A stretch of 64,000 nucleotides of DNA from Puniceicoccaceae bacterium (GTDB taxonomy: Bacteria > Verrucomicrobiota > Verrucomicrobiia > Opitutales > Coraliomargaritaceae). A program made the translations under genes and the position numbers. This document shows, piece after piece, positions 35,155 to 45,291 of the stretch; the stretch's first letter is position 1, and every line of letters starts with the position of its first letter. A model generated the notes under the pieces. The model was not told where the DNA came from. It did not search any database and was given only the letters and a program-made list of their open reading frames with translations. The DNA is taken from NCBI GenBank assembly GCA_017857255.1, contig JAFMDL010000002.1, positions 1 through 64,000 on the forward strand. The letters run 5' to 3'.

Positions 35155-35901
35155 TCAGCCCAAGTGCCCTTCAAACTCAGTAATGTCTTCGAGAGTATCA
35201 ATACCTATCGTCGGCTGATTTGTAATACCTACATGTATCCTATAGCCATGCTCCATCGCTCGGAGCTGCTCGAGCTTCTCAATGTTCTCCAACAATCCCG
35301 GCTCCAAACTCGAAAACGCGCGCAAAAACTCAGCATCATAGGCATACAGCCCAAGATGACGGTAGCAGTGGTTGGTCGCCAGCCAAGTCGCATCGACTTC
35401 ACCTGCAGAATCTCGCGCAAACGGAATCGGCGAACGCGAAAAATAAAGCGCGTGCCCCGCGCGGTCACGGACGACCTTCACTTGATTCGGGTTGGCAAAA
35501 TCCTCTGAGCGCGCAAAGGGGACCGCCAATGTCGACATTGCCACGCCCCCAGCCAGCCCATCTGCCAATGCTCGAATTTGCTCACCAGTGACAAGCGGCT
35601 CATCACCTTGCACGTTAATCACCGCAGCTGCGCCAATCTCAGCATTGGCCTCAGCCAAGCGATCAGTACCACTGGGGTGATCTGCCCGCGTGCGCACCAC
35701 ACTAAAACCGGCTGCACTCAAGCAGTGCTCCAATGCCGTATCGTCCACCGCAAAATAAAGCGGAAATTCCGGCGCGACTGTACGGATGCGCTCGGCTGTC
35801 CACAGGATGATAGGCTTACCCCGAACTTCGTGTAGAAGCTTTCTTGGGAAACGGGTGGAAGCCAGTCTAGCTGGTACAATGATTGAAGGGGTCTTTGACA
35901 T
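35155..35901 (-). CDS. kdsB: CMP-Kdo synthetase
   Basis: KdsB activates Kdo with CTP for the lipopolysaccharide inner core, so this cell makes LPS. The product is 248 residues from [19 protein letters not shown], with the CTP-binding [13 protein letters not shown] and [10 protein letters not shown] motifs. The start at 35901 is preceded by AGAGG at a suitable distance on the minus strand, one of the clearer ribosome sites in the window. A start at 35919 would add six residues. It begins the kdsB-trpB-trpG-nrdR gene set. Confidence 0.96.
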   Translation of the reverse strand: MSKTPSIIVPARLASTRFPRKLLHEVRGKPIILWTAERIRTVAPEFPLYFAVDDTALEHCLSAAGFSVVRTRADHPSGTDRLAEANAEIGAAAVINVQGDEPLVTGEQIRALADGLAGGVAMSTLAVPFARSEDFANPNQVKVVRDRAGHALYFSRSPIPFARDSAGEVDATWLATNHCYRHLGLYAYDAEFLRAFSSLEPGLLENIEKLEQLRAMEHGYRIHVGITNQPTIGIDTLEDITEFEGHLG

Positions 35902-35931
35902 CTGGCCTCTAATCATCATGAAAGTTCGGCA

Positions 35932-36252
35932 ATGAACAAGGAAATCAGTGCAGTCGAAGCCTCTAATTTAAGAAAAAACAACGAAGAAGTCCTCTTTCTT
36001 GACGTAAGAGAGGACTCAGAGCTCGAAATCTGCAGCATTGCGGATGCTCTGCACATTCCAATGAATTCGATCCCTGAGCGCTGCGAAGCGCTGCCATTGG
36101 ATCGTCCACTCGTGGTTTTCTGCCATCATGGCATGCGCAGCATGAACGTGCTTCTCTACCTCGAATCACGTGGCTTTGAGAATGTCATCAACATGGGTGG
36201 CGGCATCCATGCATGGGCCACTGAAGTCGACCCATCAGTCGGAAAATACTAA
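35932..36252 (+). CDS. Rhodanese-domain protein
   Basis: This 106-residue single-domain rhodanese has the active-site loop CHHGMRS with Cys64, and a [12 protein letters not shown] opening. Such proteins carry or transfer persulfide sulfur in the cytoplasm. It is divergent from kdsB (30 bases between starts), so the two promoters overlap closely. Confidence 0.94.
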   Translation: MNKEISAVEASNLRKNNEEVLFLDVREDSELEICSIADALHIPMNSIPERCEALPLDRPLVVFCHHGMRSMNVLLYLESRGFENVINMGGGIHAWATEVDPSVGKY

Positions 36253-36312
36253 TAAGCTAACGGCGCTTAAATTTTTACTAGACCCGATGAGCTGGTCAGG
36301 TAAAAAGAACCA

Positions 36313-37014
36313 ATGCGAATATATAATAGAGCGTTAGTTTTATTGTTTATTTATTTGAGCCACTTCGGAAACGTGTATGCGTTTCACTTGTTTAAGGACA
36401 CTCAAGGCCGTGAAATGGAAGCAAAGATTACTCGCGTAAGTGGCGATGATGTCTACATCGAACGGCGCGATGGACTGAGCACAAAAGTCAAACGAAGTAT
36501 CTTTTGTGAAAAAGATCAGGCTTACATCGAGGATTGGGCCTACAATGCCCTGCTCAAAAGCGATTTTTTAGAAGTGCGGTTTACCACAAAAGTAAATGAT
36601 AAGCGCAAATCAAGTAATGGCGGCATCGAACGCGAGGAATATAAGATCCAGTACGATATTACGATCAACAACACTTCCTACTCAGATTTAGCAGACATCA
36701 GGGTCGAATACCTAATCCTCAAATTTGAAGATTTACTGTCCGCTCCGAAGCGTAGCCAAGGCAACATCTTGCGCTTTAAAGGCAGCATTGCGCTCGAGCA
36801 AATGCATCAGCTTGCAACAGTCACGCTGACCACAAAACTCATTCCAATGCTCGAGAGTCAACTGGAACCTGGCTATATTTGGAAAAATGGGGCGAAGAAA
36901 ACTAGCAAGGATAAGCTGGAGGGTATTTGGGTCAAAATATTCGTCGGCGATAAACTGGTGCGCGAGGTCTCCAAGCCCGAAAATATGATGCGTAAAGAGC
37001 CTTGGGAAATATGA
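36313..37014 (+). CDS. Secreted protein with SHD1-like N-terminal domain
   Basis: This 233-residue protein has a signal peptide (ALVLLFIYLSHFGNVYA). An SHD1-like domain follows at ~24-75: FKDTQGREMEAKITRVSGDDV, then DGLSTKVKRSIFCEKDQAYIEDW. The pattern of 'work on a material, with keys and actions', a short beta-barrel, is common in Planctomycetes/Verrucomicrobia secreted proteins. A C-terminal beta-rich region (~80-225) is not recognised. The molecular role is unknown. The gene stands 61 bases downstream of the rhodanese gene and may be transcribed with it. Confidence 0.75.
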   Translation: MRIYNRALVLLFIYLSHFGNVYAFHLFKDTQGREMEAKITRVSGDDVYIERRDGLSTKVKRSIFCEKDQAYIEDWAYNALLKSDFLEVRFTTKVNDKRKSSNGGIEREEYKIQYDITINNTSYSDLADIRVEYLILKFEDLLSAPKRSQGNILRFKGSIALEQMHQLATVTLTTKLIPMLESQLEPGYIWKNGAKKTSKDKLEGIWVKIFVGDKLVREVSKPENMMRKEPWEI

Positions 37015-37049
37015 CAGTGAAAGCCACTTTTACTCACTTTACCTACGCA

Positions 37050-39695
37050 TCAACCCGTCGTACGCAAACCACTTGCGATCGCGTTAATCACCAGCAATAG
37101 CGACTCGACCGTCGCCGAATCTGGCGCATCCGCAGTGCGCAACTTCCGCAGTAAGCGCACCTGCTCTGCATGCAGACCTTGCAGGTGCGCGTCGCGCGCC
37201 TTCAGTGTTTTCCAAAAACGAGGGCGTCGGGTTTCAAGCTTACCGAAAAGTTGAGTTAACTGAGTTGCAGTGAGCGTGTACTCTGACTCGATCGTCTCAC
37301 GGAACTGCGCACGCAGTGTATCATCCTCCACCAGCTCGAAATAAGCAGACATCCATTTCGGGTCAGCGCTATTAAAGCTGCTTTCAATATTATAAAAAAC
37401 GTAGCGTAAATAGGGTGTGCTTTGACACTCCTCGCAAATGTATGCATAGAGCTCAGGCTCATCACTTTCAAGCTGTGCCAAAGCTGATCCTACGCCATAC
37501 CAACCAGGCAAGTAAAATCTAGACTGATTCCAGCTGAAAACCCAAGGAATCGCGCGTAAATCCTCCAGACTAGATTGTCCGGTTCGACGTGAAGGCCTGG
37601 AACCAATACGGCTCTGCTCAATCGCATCAATCGGAGTCACTTGTCGGTAGAACTGCATGAAGCCATCTGCATTAAGTAATGCCTTGTATCGAGCTTGTGA
37701 ATACGTAGAAAGACGCTCCATCGCCTCGTTTAATCGTGAAGGCTCATCCTTGCGGTGGGCACTGAGTAAGCGAGCACCCGTAGTGCCTGCCAGTAAGTAC
37801 TCCAAATTTGCGGTCGCAGTCTTAATCGTATTGTACTTCTGTCCAATAACTTCTCCCTGCTCGGTTAAGCGTAGTCCTCCACGAAGCGCGCCAGATGGCA
37901 ATGCTTCCAGAAAGCGGTGAGTAGGGCCAGCACCACGCCCGACAGTCCCTCCCCGTCCATGGAAAAACTGCACATCGACCTCGTATTTCTCACCGATGCT
38001 AACCAACTCCTGTTGCGCTCGTAATAACGCCCACTGACTCGCAAGGATTCCAGTGTCTTTATTGCTGTCGCTATAACCCAGCATCACCATCACTTTACGG
38101 CGCTCATATTTGCGTAGACTGCGCTGCACTACTGGGTGCGACAGAAATTCATCTGTGATCCCTGGCGCACGCTCAAGATCTTCAAATGTCTCGAATAATG
38201 GCACCACAGGCAGTACACAACTCAGACCTTCTTCATCGCCCTTTGCCAACCCGACTTCCTTGCATAGCACATACACTGTCAACAGGTCTGAAAGCTCACG
38301 TGTCATACTGACTACCAGAGCGCCAATCGAATCCGTGCCGTATTTCTGTATCTGATCCGCTACGACTTGTAACGTACGACGGACCTCTGTTGCTTCTGTT
38401 GGCAGAATAGTTGCATCATGCACCAACGGTCGCGGATTGGCCAACTCTGCATTCAAAATCTGGATACGAGTGGCCTCATCGCCATCTGCATACTGCTGCG
38501 CAACTCGTGGGTTTCCTACCTCCAAGTGCTGGATCAATGCATTCTCATAATAGGTACTGTTCTGACGAATATCAATGCGAGCTAAGTGTAGCCCAATGCT
38601 ATCCATTAAGCGCACTAAAGGTTCTACTTCCGCCTCAGCGACATGCTTCGCGCCAGCTTCACGTAGCCAAATCCCCAATTCTTCTAGGTCTGTACGTGTA
38701 TCCACAACCGGGCGCTCATCGAGCTGTGCAGCCAGCATACGTGCATAACAACGCCAAGGCTCATCCGCATCGTCATCTGCTAAACGCGCATGCAGCGCAT
38801 CTGGTGCGGGAGTCTGGCTAGTAGTAAAAGCCAGCTTCCGCGCCAAGCCTGATAAATGTTCGCGCACCACACGTAGCGCACTTTGTCGCAGGACTTGCAA
38901 GGTGTGCCGAGTCGTCGTCGAAGTCACGAGCGGATGCCCATCTCGATCACCACCAACCCATGACCCGAAATGCAGGAGTGGCTTTTCACTCACACGCAGC
39001 GGCTCCGCATCAGGCCAAGACTGTTGCCAAGCAAAACCAAGGTTCGAATCCAATATCGGCTGCGTCTCTGGCAAGACTTGGCTCAAGTAGTATAGTAAAT
39101 TCGACAGCTCATCATCGATCCCAGGCTTCTGGCTAAACAGCTCACCAGTAAACCAAAGCCGCTCAATTAAAACACTTAGCTGCTTACGCGTCTCAGAGCG
39201 CTCAAAAGGAGTCACGCAGGTTTCAATTTGCTCCAATACCTCAATGATTCCTCGGTGAATCCGTAACACTGACCAGCGTTTTGCCTCAGTGGGGTGCTTC
39301 GTGAAAACTGCTTCGACTTCAACGGATGACAGTTTTTCACGTACCGCATCAGGCGAAATTCCCATCTCTTTCAAACGCTGAAAATAGTTCGCCCAATGTC
39401 CCGCCTCCGCAGCAGCACCCAAATGGCCCTCACGAATTCGGCGCATATGGTTTGCGGCATGTTCCTCAGCCAAATTTAACAGCTGAAAGTAATATGAAAC
39501 CGCTTGTACTTGAGCAGGGCTCAACTGAGTATGCGGAACATCTGCACCAAAACCCTTTGCAATTAAATCAGCCGCGGAATTCTCGTCTATCCTTCGCAGT
39601 AGCTCGATCAACGCATCAACCAATAAATGGTGCACTCCCTCAACATGCTTGAGGCCTTCATCAATCAATTCGGTATAAGTCTTATCTGCGTTCAT
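37050..39695 (-). CDS. ppc: Phosphoenolpyruvate carboxylase
   Basis: This enzyme fixes bicarbonate onto PEP to make oxaloacetate, refilling the TCA cycle. The 881-residue product has the catalytic His134 in VFTKHPTEAKRWS, the segment LGYSDSNKDTGILASQW, and the loop FHGRGGTVGRGAGPTHRF. The C-terminus is RTTG, where most PEPCs end RNTG. The length is close to the bacterial norm (about 880). It is convergent with the SHD1-like gene. No fused regulator is present. Confidence 0.97.
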   Translation of the reverse strand: MNADKTYTELIDEGLKHVEGVHHLLVDALIELLRRIDENSAADLIAKGFGADVPHTQLSPAQVQAVSYYFQLLNLAEEHAANHMRRIREGHLGAAAEAGHWANYFQRLKEMGISPDAVREKLSSVEVEAVFTKHPTEAKRWSVLRIHRGIIEVLEQIETCVTPFERSETRKQLSVLIERLWFTGELFSQKPGIDDELSNLLYYLSQVLPETQPILDSNLGFAWQQSWPDAEPLRVSEKPLLHFGSWVGGDRDGHPLVTSTTTRHTLQVLRQSALRVVREHLSGLARKLAFTTSQTPAPDALHARLADDDADEPWRCYARMLAAQLDERPVVDTRTDLEELGIWLREAGAKHVAEAEVEPLVRLMDSIGLHLARIDIRQNSTYYENALIQHLEVGNPRVAQQYADGDEATRIQILNAELANPRPLVHDATILPTEATEVRRTLQVVADQIQKYGTDSIGALVVSMTRELSDLLTVYVLCKEVGLAKGDEEGLSCVLPVVPLFETFEDLERAPGITDEFLSHPVVQRSLRKYERRKVMVMLGYSDSNKDTGILASQWALLRAQQELVSIGEKYEVDVQFFHGRGGTVGRGAGPTHRFLEALPSGALRGGLRLTEQGEVIGQKYNTIKTATANLEYLLAGTTGARLLSAHRKDEPSRLNEAMERLSTYSQARYKALLNADGFMQFYRQVTPIDAIEQSRIGSRPSRRTGQSSLEDLRAIPWVFSWNQSRFYLPGWYGVGSALAQLESDEPELYAYICEECQSTPYLRYVFYNIESSFNSADPKWMSAYFELVEDDTLRAQFRETIESEYTLTATQLTQLFGKLETRRPRFWKTLKARDAHLQGLHAEQVRLLRKLRTADAPDSATVESLLLVINAIASGLRTTG

Positions 39696-39791
39696 ATCTG
39701 TAAATTCCTAGTTAAGCCTAGCAACTAGGCTGAAAAACAAAGTAATTCCAAATACGAAATGAAAAGAAATGTATTTCTACGGCAAGCCGAA

Positions 39792-42167
39792 CTACTTTAT
39801 GCTCATTCGATATGCACCATTCCATTCCTGCGGGACTCCATCGCGGATAAAAGCGCGGCACCGCTCGCTCAATACAGAGGACGGAGTCACCGAAGCAACA
39901 CCACGCATAGGCTCAACTTGCTCAGCTCGCTCAAAAGCAACGAGCGCAAGCTCCCAAGCTCCCTTGAAATAACTTTTCAGTCCTTGCTCATAGGCGTCCC
40001 GGCATAGACCTGCTTGCGCTCGATCGACAGTCGCATCCCACAGCTCATAGATTTCGACGATCTCCGAGCGGCCCTTAAAAATCACTCGATCCAATTTTCG
40101 ATAAAACAAATCAGGCACTGTTTTTAACGCAGCAGTCAAAGTCATTTCAGTCACCACCGTATACACTCCATACGTTTTAGCACTACTCTCGCAGCGAGCT
40201 GCGATATTTACCGAATCACCCATCATAGTGTAATTAAAGCGTACGCGGCTACCCATGTTACCAATTACAGCCTCACCAGTATTGATACCAATGCGCGTTC
40301 GCATCTGCTCGACGATCTCGGGCCACTGACCTGACTCAATCCAACGCTGGCGTAAAGCCCTATGCCGCTCCTGCATACGTAACGCTGCAACACAAGCGCG
40401 CCCTGCATGATCGTTCACGGGCAAGGGCATTCCAAACATCATTACAATCGCATCCCCGATATATTTATCTAATGTACCTCCTTCAGCCTGTAACAAATCC
40501 GTCATTTCACTCAGATAATCGTTCATCAAGGACACCAACTCACTGGGAGGCAATTTCTCTGAAATTGCTGAAAATCCTTCAACATCTGAAAACAAAGCAG
40601 TGATTTCAGCGTCTGTTCCGCCCAGCTCTGGATCATCACTCGCCTCCACCATTTGATTCACCAGAGCTGGCGAAACATATGCACCAAAGAGTGCCTTCAC
40701 ACGACGCCGCTGCCACTCTTCAGAACCAAGTTTCGTTAATGCTACCAAAAAAGCCGCGGATAATGCCGAGCCAACTGGTGCGATCAAAGGCACCACATAA
40801 TTGTCATTTGAGAATAAATAAAAGACCGCCGCTATATACGACCCCAATGCCAGCAAAGATCCAACTCGCGTCACAACTTGCCTAGGTCCACTCCACAAAG
40901 CCAATCCAGTCACTAGAATGCTCAAGCCGACGATTAAAAGGACTACTACAGAATCACTGAGACGAACGATATAGGCCTCATCATGAATCGTCCGATAGAG
41001 ATTAGCATGCATGCTAACTTTTGGGACAGGCACGCGATTAAACGGTGTTGGCGCGATATCTTTCAACTGAGAATCAACTGGCCCCACTAAAATGACCTTA
41101 TCCTTAAACCGCGAGAACCACCTCAACTCAGCCTGCACTTCCTGCTCATCTTTCGTCGCCGCGGCTTGCCCGAGTGCATCTGCACGCCACAATATTTCTC
41201 GGATACTATAATGTTCTGTCAAAGCACTGTGCTTCCAACCCTCAAACCAGTTCACCTCCATCGATTGCCCCCAAGCATCTAATGGTATCTCACGGAAGAT
41301 CTCTCCCTCTCGTCGAATCACCAACTGATCTCCATCTTGCACCACTGACTCTGCACCGAGCTCATGCGCCGCGAGGAACAACTCTAAACCGAATGTAAAT
41401 AAACGCTGACTCGTATATTGCGGCAACACATAAGGCGACCAACCATCAGCATCTACTAACTTCAGAAACTCGCCTTCCACAACGACTTGCGGCTCATTCA
41501 GGGCATGCACTAAATGCCGCATCTTACCGTCCATCAAATGGCGGGAAAACAATTCTCCTGCTACCTCAACTTGGGCGACTGCCCAATAAGGCACTGCTCC
41601 GTAATTTAATACTTCATCTACATTAGCCAGTCCCAACCGCCCACTCACTTCAGTTAAAACCGGGAAAGAAGGCGCCTCTGGAAACGGGTTTTCAGATGGT
41701 GAGACATACCCATCGCGCTTTAATGGCAAGACCGCCTGAGCAGAAGTTGTCCCAGTGTAGGCGGCGGCTAAAACTACTCGATCTTGGAAATATTCAACTG
41801 ACTGACCAAATGCTAAGTCACCCTGACGGGCGCGCTCATAATCCAACAGCGAACCACCAGCAAACATCGAAAATATGATATCAAAGCCCAGTGCTTTCGC
41901 TTCTCCTGGGCCCATTAAAGCATCTACAAGTTGACTGAAATTCTGCCGATCCCACGGCGGCGCTCCGATGTAAGAAACTGCGTCTGCGTCCATATCCACA
42001 TAGACGATCGGCGCAGTTGATATAAGCTCTCCTCGTACTAAATAGCGCCAACGCATCGCCTCTCCCTCAAGGCCATTGAGCACGCCTTCTAGCCAAAGAA
42101 ATACCCACAAGCCAATCGATAAGAGGATCAGGCCAGGATACAAAATAAGCTGCTTTAGTCGTATCAC
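39792..42167 (-). CDS. CHASE2-domain class III adenylate/guanylate cyclase
   Basis: This 791-residue membrane sensor has an N-terminal helix (~8-28), a periplasmic CHASE2 domain (~35-395, including IVYVDMDADAVSYIGAPPWDR), three C-terminal membrane helices (~405-480) and a cyclase domain (~515-700). Metal-binding Asp528 (FSDVEGF) and Asp572 (YIGDAIVMMFG), base-contacting Lys568, and Asn654/Arg658 in MGDSVNIAAR are all present, so it should be active; the lysine favours ATP. It lies 41 bases downstream of a FecR-like gene in the same operon, a common pairing that suggests a surface-sensing unit. Confidence 0.92.
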   Translation of the reverse strand: MIRLKQLILYPGLILLSIGLWVFLWLEGVLNGLEGEAMRWRYLVRGELISTAPIVYVDMDADAVSYIGAPPWDRQNFSQLVDALMGPGEAKALGFDIIFSMFAGGSLLDYERARQGDLAFGQSVEYFQDRVVLAAAYTGTTSAQAVLPLKRDGYVSPSENPFPEAPSFPVLTEVSGRLGLANVDEVLNYGAVPYWAVAQVEVAGELFSRHLMDGKMRHLVHALNEPQVVVEGEFLKLVDADGWSPYVLPQYTSQRLFTFGLELFLAAHELGAESVVQDGDQLVIRREGEIFREIPLDAWGQSMEVNWFEGWKHSALTEHYSIREILWRADALGQAAATKDEQEVQAELRWFSRFKDKVILVGPVDSQLKDIAPTPFNRVPVPKVSMHANLYRTIHDEAYIVRLSDSVVVLLIVGLSILVTGLALWSGPRQVVTRVGSLLALGSYIAAVFYLFSNDNYVVPLIAPVGSALSAAFLVALTKLGSEEWQRRRVKALFGAYVSPALVNQMVEASDDPELGGTDAEITALFSDVEGFSAISEKLPPSELVSLMNDYLSEMTDLLQAEGGTLDKYIGDAIVMMFGMPLPVNDHAGRACVAALRMQERHRALRQRWIESGQWPEIVEQMRTRIGINTGEAVIGNMGSRVRFNYTMMGDSVNIAARCESSAKTYGVYTVVTEMTLTAALKTVPDLFYRKLDRVIFKGRSEIVEIYELWDATVDRAQAGLCRDAYEQGLKSYFKGAWELALVAFERAEQVEPMRGVASVTPSSVLSERCRAFIRDGVPQEWNGAYRMSIK

Positions 42168-42208
42168 GAAAATCGCATCCTGTATGATTTAGTTGCGAAT
42201 GCCAAGCC

Positions 42209-43114
42209 TCAGAACATATCTGCCTCGTAAGCCGAGGGACGGCGAATGACTGCACGATATGGAGTGACGGAAGTAGCCCGTGGTGCGTATTCAATCAATA
42301 CTGGTGGTTTAGATAAGTTAATTGGTTGCACAGCTTCAGCTCTAGTACCTTTTCCTTGATTCGAATAATTGAGCGCTTTCATCTTTGGGCGAAACGTATC
42401 TGTAGTCAGCTCGAATGCCTCTCCCTCTTCCTTCATTTTAGCAAATTCTTCAAAAAATTCACTCCCATCCTCAGACATTTCCCCAACTTCAATCGAAGCG
42501 CGAGCAGATGCTCCTGCCCCACTCAGCCGTTGCCCGTTGCGGAGAATGTAAGTATGCCCACGCTGGTCATTGAAGCGTACAACTCCATCCGCGCACTCGA
42601 TCGAAAAATTATAAATACGACTCCGTTCGTCATAAATAATCGCCATCACCCACCATGCGCGCTTAGTTGAGAGGCGTCCGAGCGGGGTCTCTACAATTAT
42701 CTGAGAATTTTCACTCAAGATCCGATTATCGACTCCCAGTAGCCCCTGTCTAAAGTTTAGAATCATCCGACTTTTACCTTGGTCCATCGAAACTCCAATA
42801 TCTTGCTCAAAGCGCTCAATCGCAAAAAAACCTACTCCTTCATTATAAATGGAGATTTGATTCGATGTCTGTAAAAACAGCGCATTTTCTGGCTGAGTAC
42901 TCACTTGTAATAACCCTGACGCCAAGCGTGGCAAGGAGTCATCGCCCTGATGCAATTGCAGTGACGCTCCCCCAGCCTCCTCGACCAGTACATCGCCACG
43001 CACCGAAGTCACAGCCACTGCACCCCGCACCCACCCCTCGGCTTGCATCTGTGTAAACGCATTAAGCAACCCGCAGATAATTAAACATAAGACTTTCGAG
43101 CTTAATGACCTCAT
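42209..43114 (-). CDS. FecR-domain periplasmic protein
   Basis: This 301-residue protein has a signal peptide (VLCLIICGLLNAFTQMQA) followed by a FecR-like beta domain (about 30-200, with GDVLVEEAGG and FRQGLLGVDNRI). The C-terminus is Pro/Lys-rich and unstructured. Its start overlaps the stop of the polymerase/TPR gene by 4 bases, and the CHASE2 cyclase gene follows. It may present a signal to the CHASE2 sensor or bind glycan; the pairing is known but the mechanism is not. Confidence 0.8.
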   Translation of the reverse strand: MRSLSSKVLCLIICGLLNAFTQMQAEGWVRGAVAVTSVRGDVLVEEAGGASLQLHQGDDSLPRLASGLLQVSTQPENALFLQTSNQISIYNEGVGFFAIERFEQDIGVSMDQGKSRMILNFRQGLLGVDNRILSENSQIIVETPLGRLSTKRAWWVMAIIYDERSRIYNFSIECADGVVRFNDQRGHTYILRNGQRLSGAGASARASIEVGEMSEDGSEFFEEFAKMKEEGEAFELTTDTFRPKMKALNYSNQGKGTRAEAVQPINLSKPPVLIEYAPRATSVTPYRAVIRRPSAYEADMF

Positions 43115-45063
43115 AAGATTAGTAGCTTTTGTTGTAAACGTCGAGCTGCAGCATTGTTCGGGTTAATCTCAAGCGCACGATTAACCGATGAGATCGCATC
43201 AGAATTGCGCTCCTTATCATGACTAAGATAAGCGGCCCAATAATAATGTGCGTTGCTGTTATTGGGAGCCAATTCTAGGGCGCGCGCCAAAGCAACTTGC
43301 GCCTCTGCCTCGTTGCCACGCAATCCCTCGGCAATACCAAGCTGGGCCCAAACCATCCAATAATGCTCACTCAATGCAATTGCTCGCTGCGCATAATCTA
43401 CCGCCAGTGCTCCTATCGCCTCGTAACTACTCGGATTTCGGTAGTATAATTGACACTGCGCAGCACTTAAACCGAGCCAAATGTCAGCATTCCCAGGATC
43501 CAATAAACTTGATGTCTCGTACCACTCAATCACTTCATCTAACAGCACAGTGCTGCCAGACACATGTACCCGTGCCTCTATGAGTTGGTCGAGGCGTTGA
43601 CGCCCATGCAACTCTGCCGCCTGAGCTTGTATGCGCGGCGCACTCACTGCATACAAACCATACGCCATAATTAAACTTAAACAAAAGTAAGCCAAACGTG
43701 CCCAACCTCCCACAGAAATGATTACCTTCCTTGTAAAACTCGATTTTATCAAAATCGCTAAAAATAGCACACCATACAAACTAAGGCCCGGCAAATAAAA
43801 CACGAAGGTGCTAAATAAGCACATCGCGAACGAGAAGGTACCCGCCAAACCCAGCGACAGGAAGAACCTCGTTGGCGGCATAGTGGTACCGTTTTTACCC
43901 CTCAACTTAAGGCGTAACGGCTCAGCCATCCATCGTCGGAAAGACCATCGTATAATCAGCATACTCGGCAACAAGAACAGTAGCCCTCCCAAGATGCCAT
44001 ACTCAGAAAAAACTAGTAAATAATCATTATGCGGTGTCACAGGCAGCTTATGCAGAGTAACCGTATCACTCTGCTCAAATGCTGCAGCAAAACTACCGCC
44101 ACCTGCTCCGAAAAGTGGCGAATCAGCGACTATCTCAAGTGCTTCAGCCCATAATACAAAACGGACCGCTTCGCCCTCTTCGGTCATTGCCACAGACGCA
44201 CGCTCTTGGAATTTCGGTGAGAAGATGAACTGCGTTGCTAAACCCGCAAAGACGATCGATACGCCTACGACAATAGCCCACACACGATGCGATACTTTCA
44301 AAAAACAGATCCAAGGCAGCACCACTGACAATATCAGTAACAATACCAATGGCCAAAGTAACTGTGTCAGAAAAATGCCGATTACAAAAATCACAGCAAT
44401 ATACACACACAGCAATCGTACCATGATCGGTAGGCGGGGCACCAAACCCGCAATCAGCATTGACGGTAACAAAATTAAAAGAAAGGCCGCAAAACTGTTT
44501 GGGTCTGCAAATGAACCAGTGGCTTGACCTAGGAACTCAGGGCTAAGCTTTAAACCATGTTCGGAAAATGCAGTCGCTAGCTTTGATGGGTTTTGGAAGT
44601 ACTGATAAAAGCCGACAAAAATAGCATAGCTCGCGGGCGACAGTGCCAGCGTAAGTAATACCCAGAGGTGAGCGCGCGTGCGAACATTGTTAACTGCCAC
44701 CCATAAAAATACTCCCGCCTCCAAAGCATAAATGAGCTCATACCATCCACGCCATGGGGTCGGACTGATCCACATCACACTGGCCCAAATCCATACAAGT
44801 AGTGGAATAAACATCAGCGGTATATGACTTACGCGCTTTGGTTGCTCTTTTTCGACAGCCAACCACAAGCCATGCAGAACCATTAAACAACAAAACAACG
44901 GAAGCAGCCACACATGCGTATCAGGCCGAACACCGCCTAATAACAAAGTAGACAAGGCGACAGTACCGCCCAAGCAAAAGGTCACCATCCAGTCGACCAA
45001 ATTGCCCAACGAAAGTTGGCCAAAATAGGCTATATTACCGGACTTATCGATTAAAGGGGGCAT
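43111..45063 (-). CDS. O-antigen ligase/polymerase-like membrane protein with C-terminal TPRs
   Basis: The 650-residue product has about ten or more membrane helices in residues 30-475 with a Wzy/WaaL-type periplasmic loop (VTPHNDYLLVFSEYG, containing the conserved His). Tetratricopeptide-like repeats lie at ~520-650 (ALELAPNNSNAHYYWAAYL, ALEINPNNAAARRL). Such proteins polymerise or ligate surface polysaccharide. It heads the operon that continues into FecR and CHASE2 cyclase genes. An EpsI-like gene is divergent on the other side of a 228-base gap. The exact glycan is unknown. Confidence 0.85.
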   Translation of the reverse strand: MPPLIDKSGNIAYFGQLSLGNLVDWMVTFCLGGTVALSTLLLGGVRPDTHVWLLPLFCCLMVLHGLWLAVEKEQPKRVSHIPLMFIPLLVWIWASVMWISPTPWRGWYELIYALEAGVFLWVAVNNVRTRAHLWVLLTLALSPASYAIFVGFYQYFQNPSKLATAFSEHGLKLSPEFLGQATGSFADPNSFAAFLLILLPSMLIAGLVPRLPIMVRLLCVYIAVIFVIGIFLTQLLWPLVLLLILSVVLPWICFLKVSHRVWAIVVGVSIVFAGLATQFIFSPKFQERASVAMTEEGEAVRFVLWAEALEIVADSPLFGAGGGSFAAAFEQSDTVTLHKLPVTPHNDYLLVFSEYGILGGLLFLLPSMLIIRWSFRRWMAEPLRLKLRGKNGTTMPPTRFFLSLGLAGTFSFAMCLFSTFVFYLPGLSLYGVLFLAILIKSSFTRKVIISVGGWARLAYFCLSLIMAYGLYAVSAPRIQAQAAELHGRQRLDQLIEARVHVSGSTVLLDEVIEWYETSSLLDPGNADIWLGLSAAQCQLYYRNPSSYEAIGALAVDYAQRAIALSEHYWMVWAQLGIAEGLRGNEAEAQVALARALELAPNNSNAHYYWAAYLSHDKERNSDAISSVNRALEINPNNAAARRLQQKLLIL

Positions 45064-45291
45064 AGAATAGGGTAAAAGGCTTTAGCTGCGTTCATTATAA
45101 GTCAGTATAGATTACACAGTCTCTGCGACTCTATAAACAATAAAACCATTCGATTTAAAATCACTGGGCACACTTCTGGCTCAAACGATTGCTGCAAAGC
45201 CGTCTAAGTACTTAAAAGAAACACTTCACCTAATCTGTTTACTTGAGTCTGCAGACGATACGGTTTCAAATAGTGATACACTGCCCCACTT

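Noticed and set aside
39041-39051. GGTTCGAATCC, a tRNA T-loop-like sequence
   Set aside because: It lies inside the ppc coding region, with no acceptor, D or anticodon stems around it.
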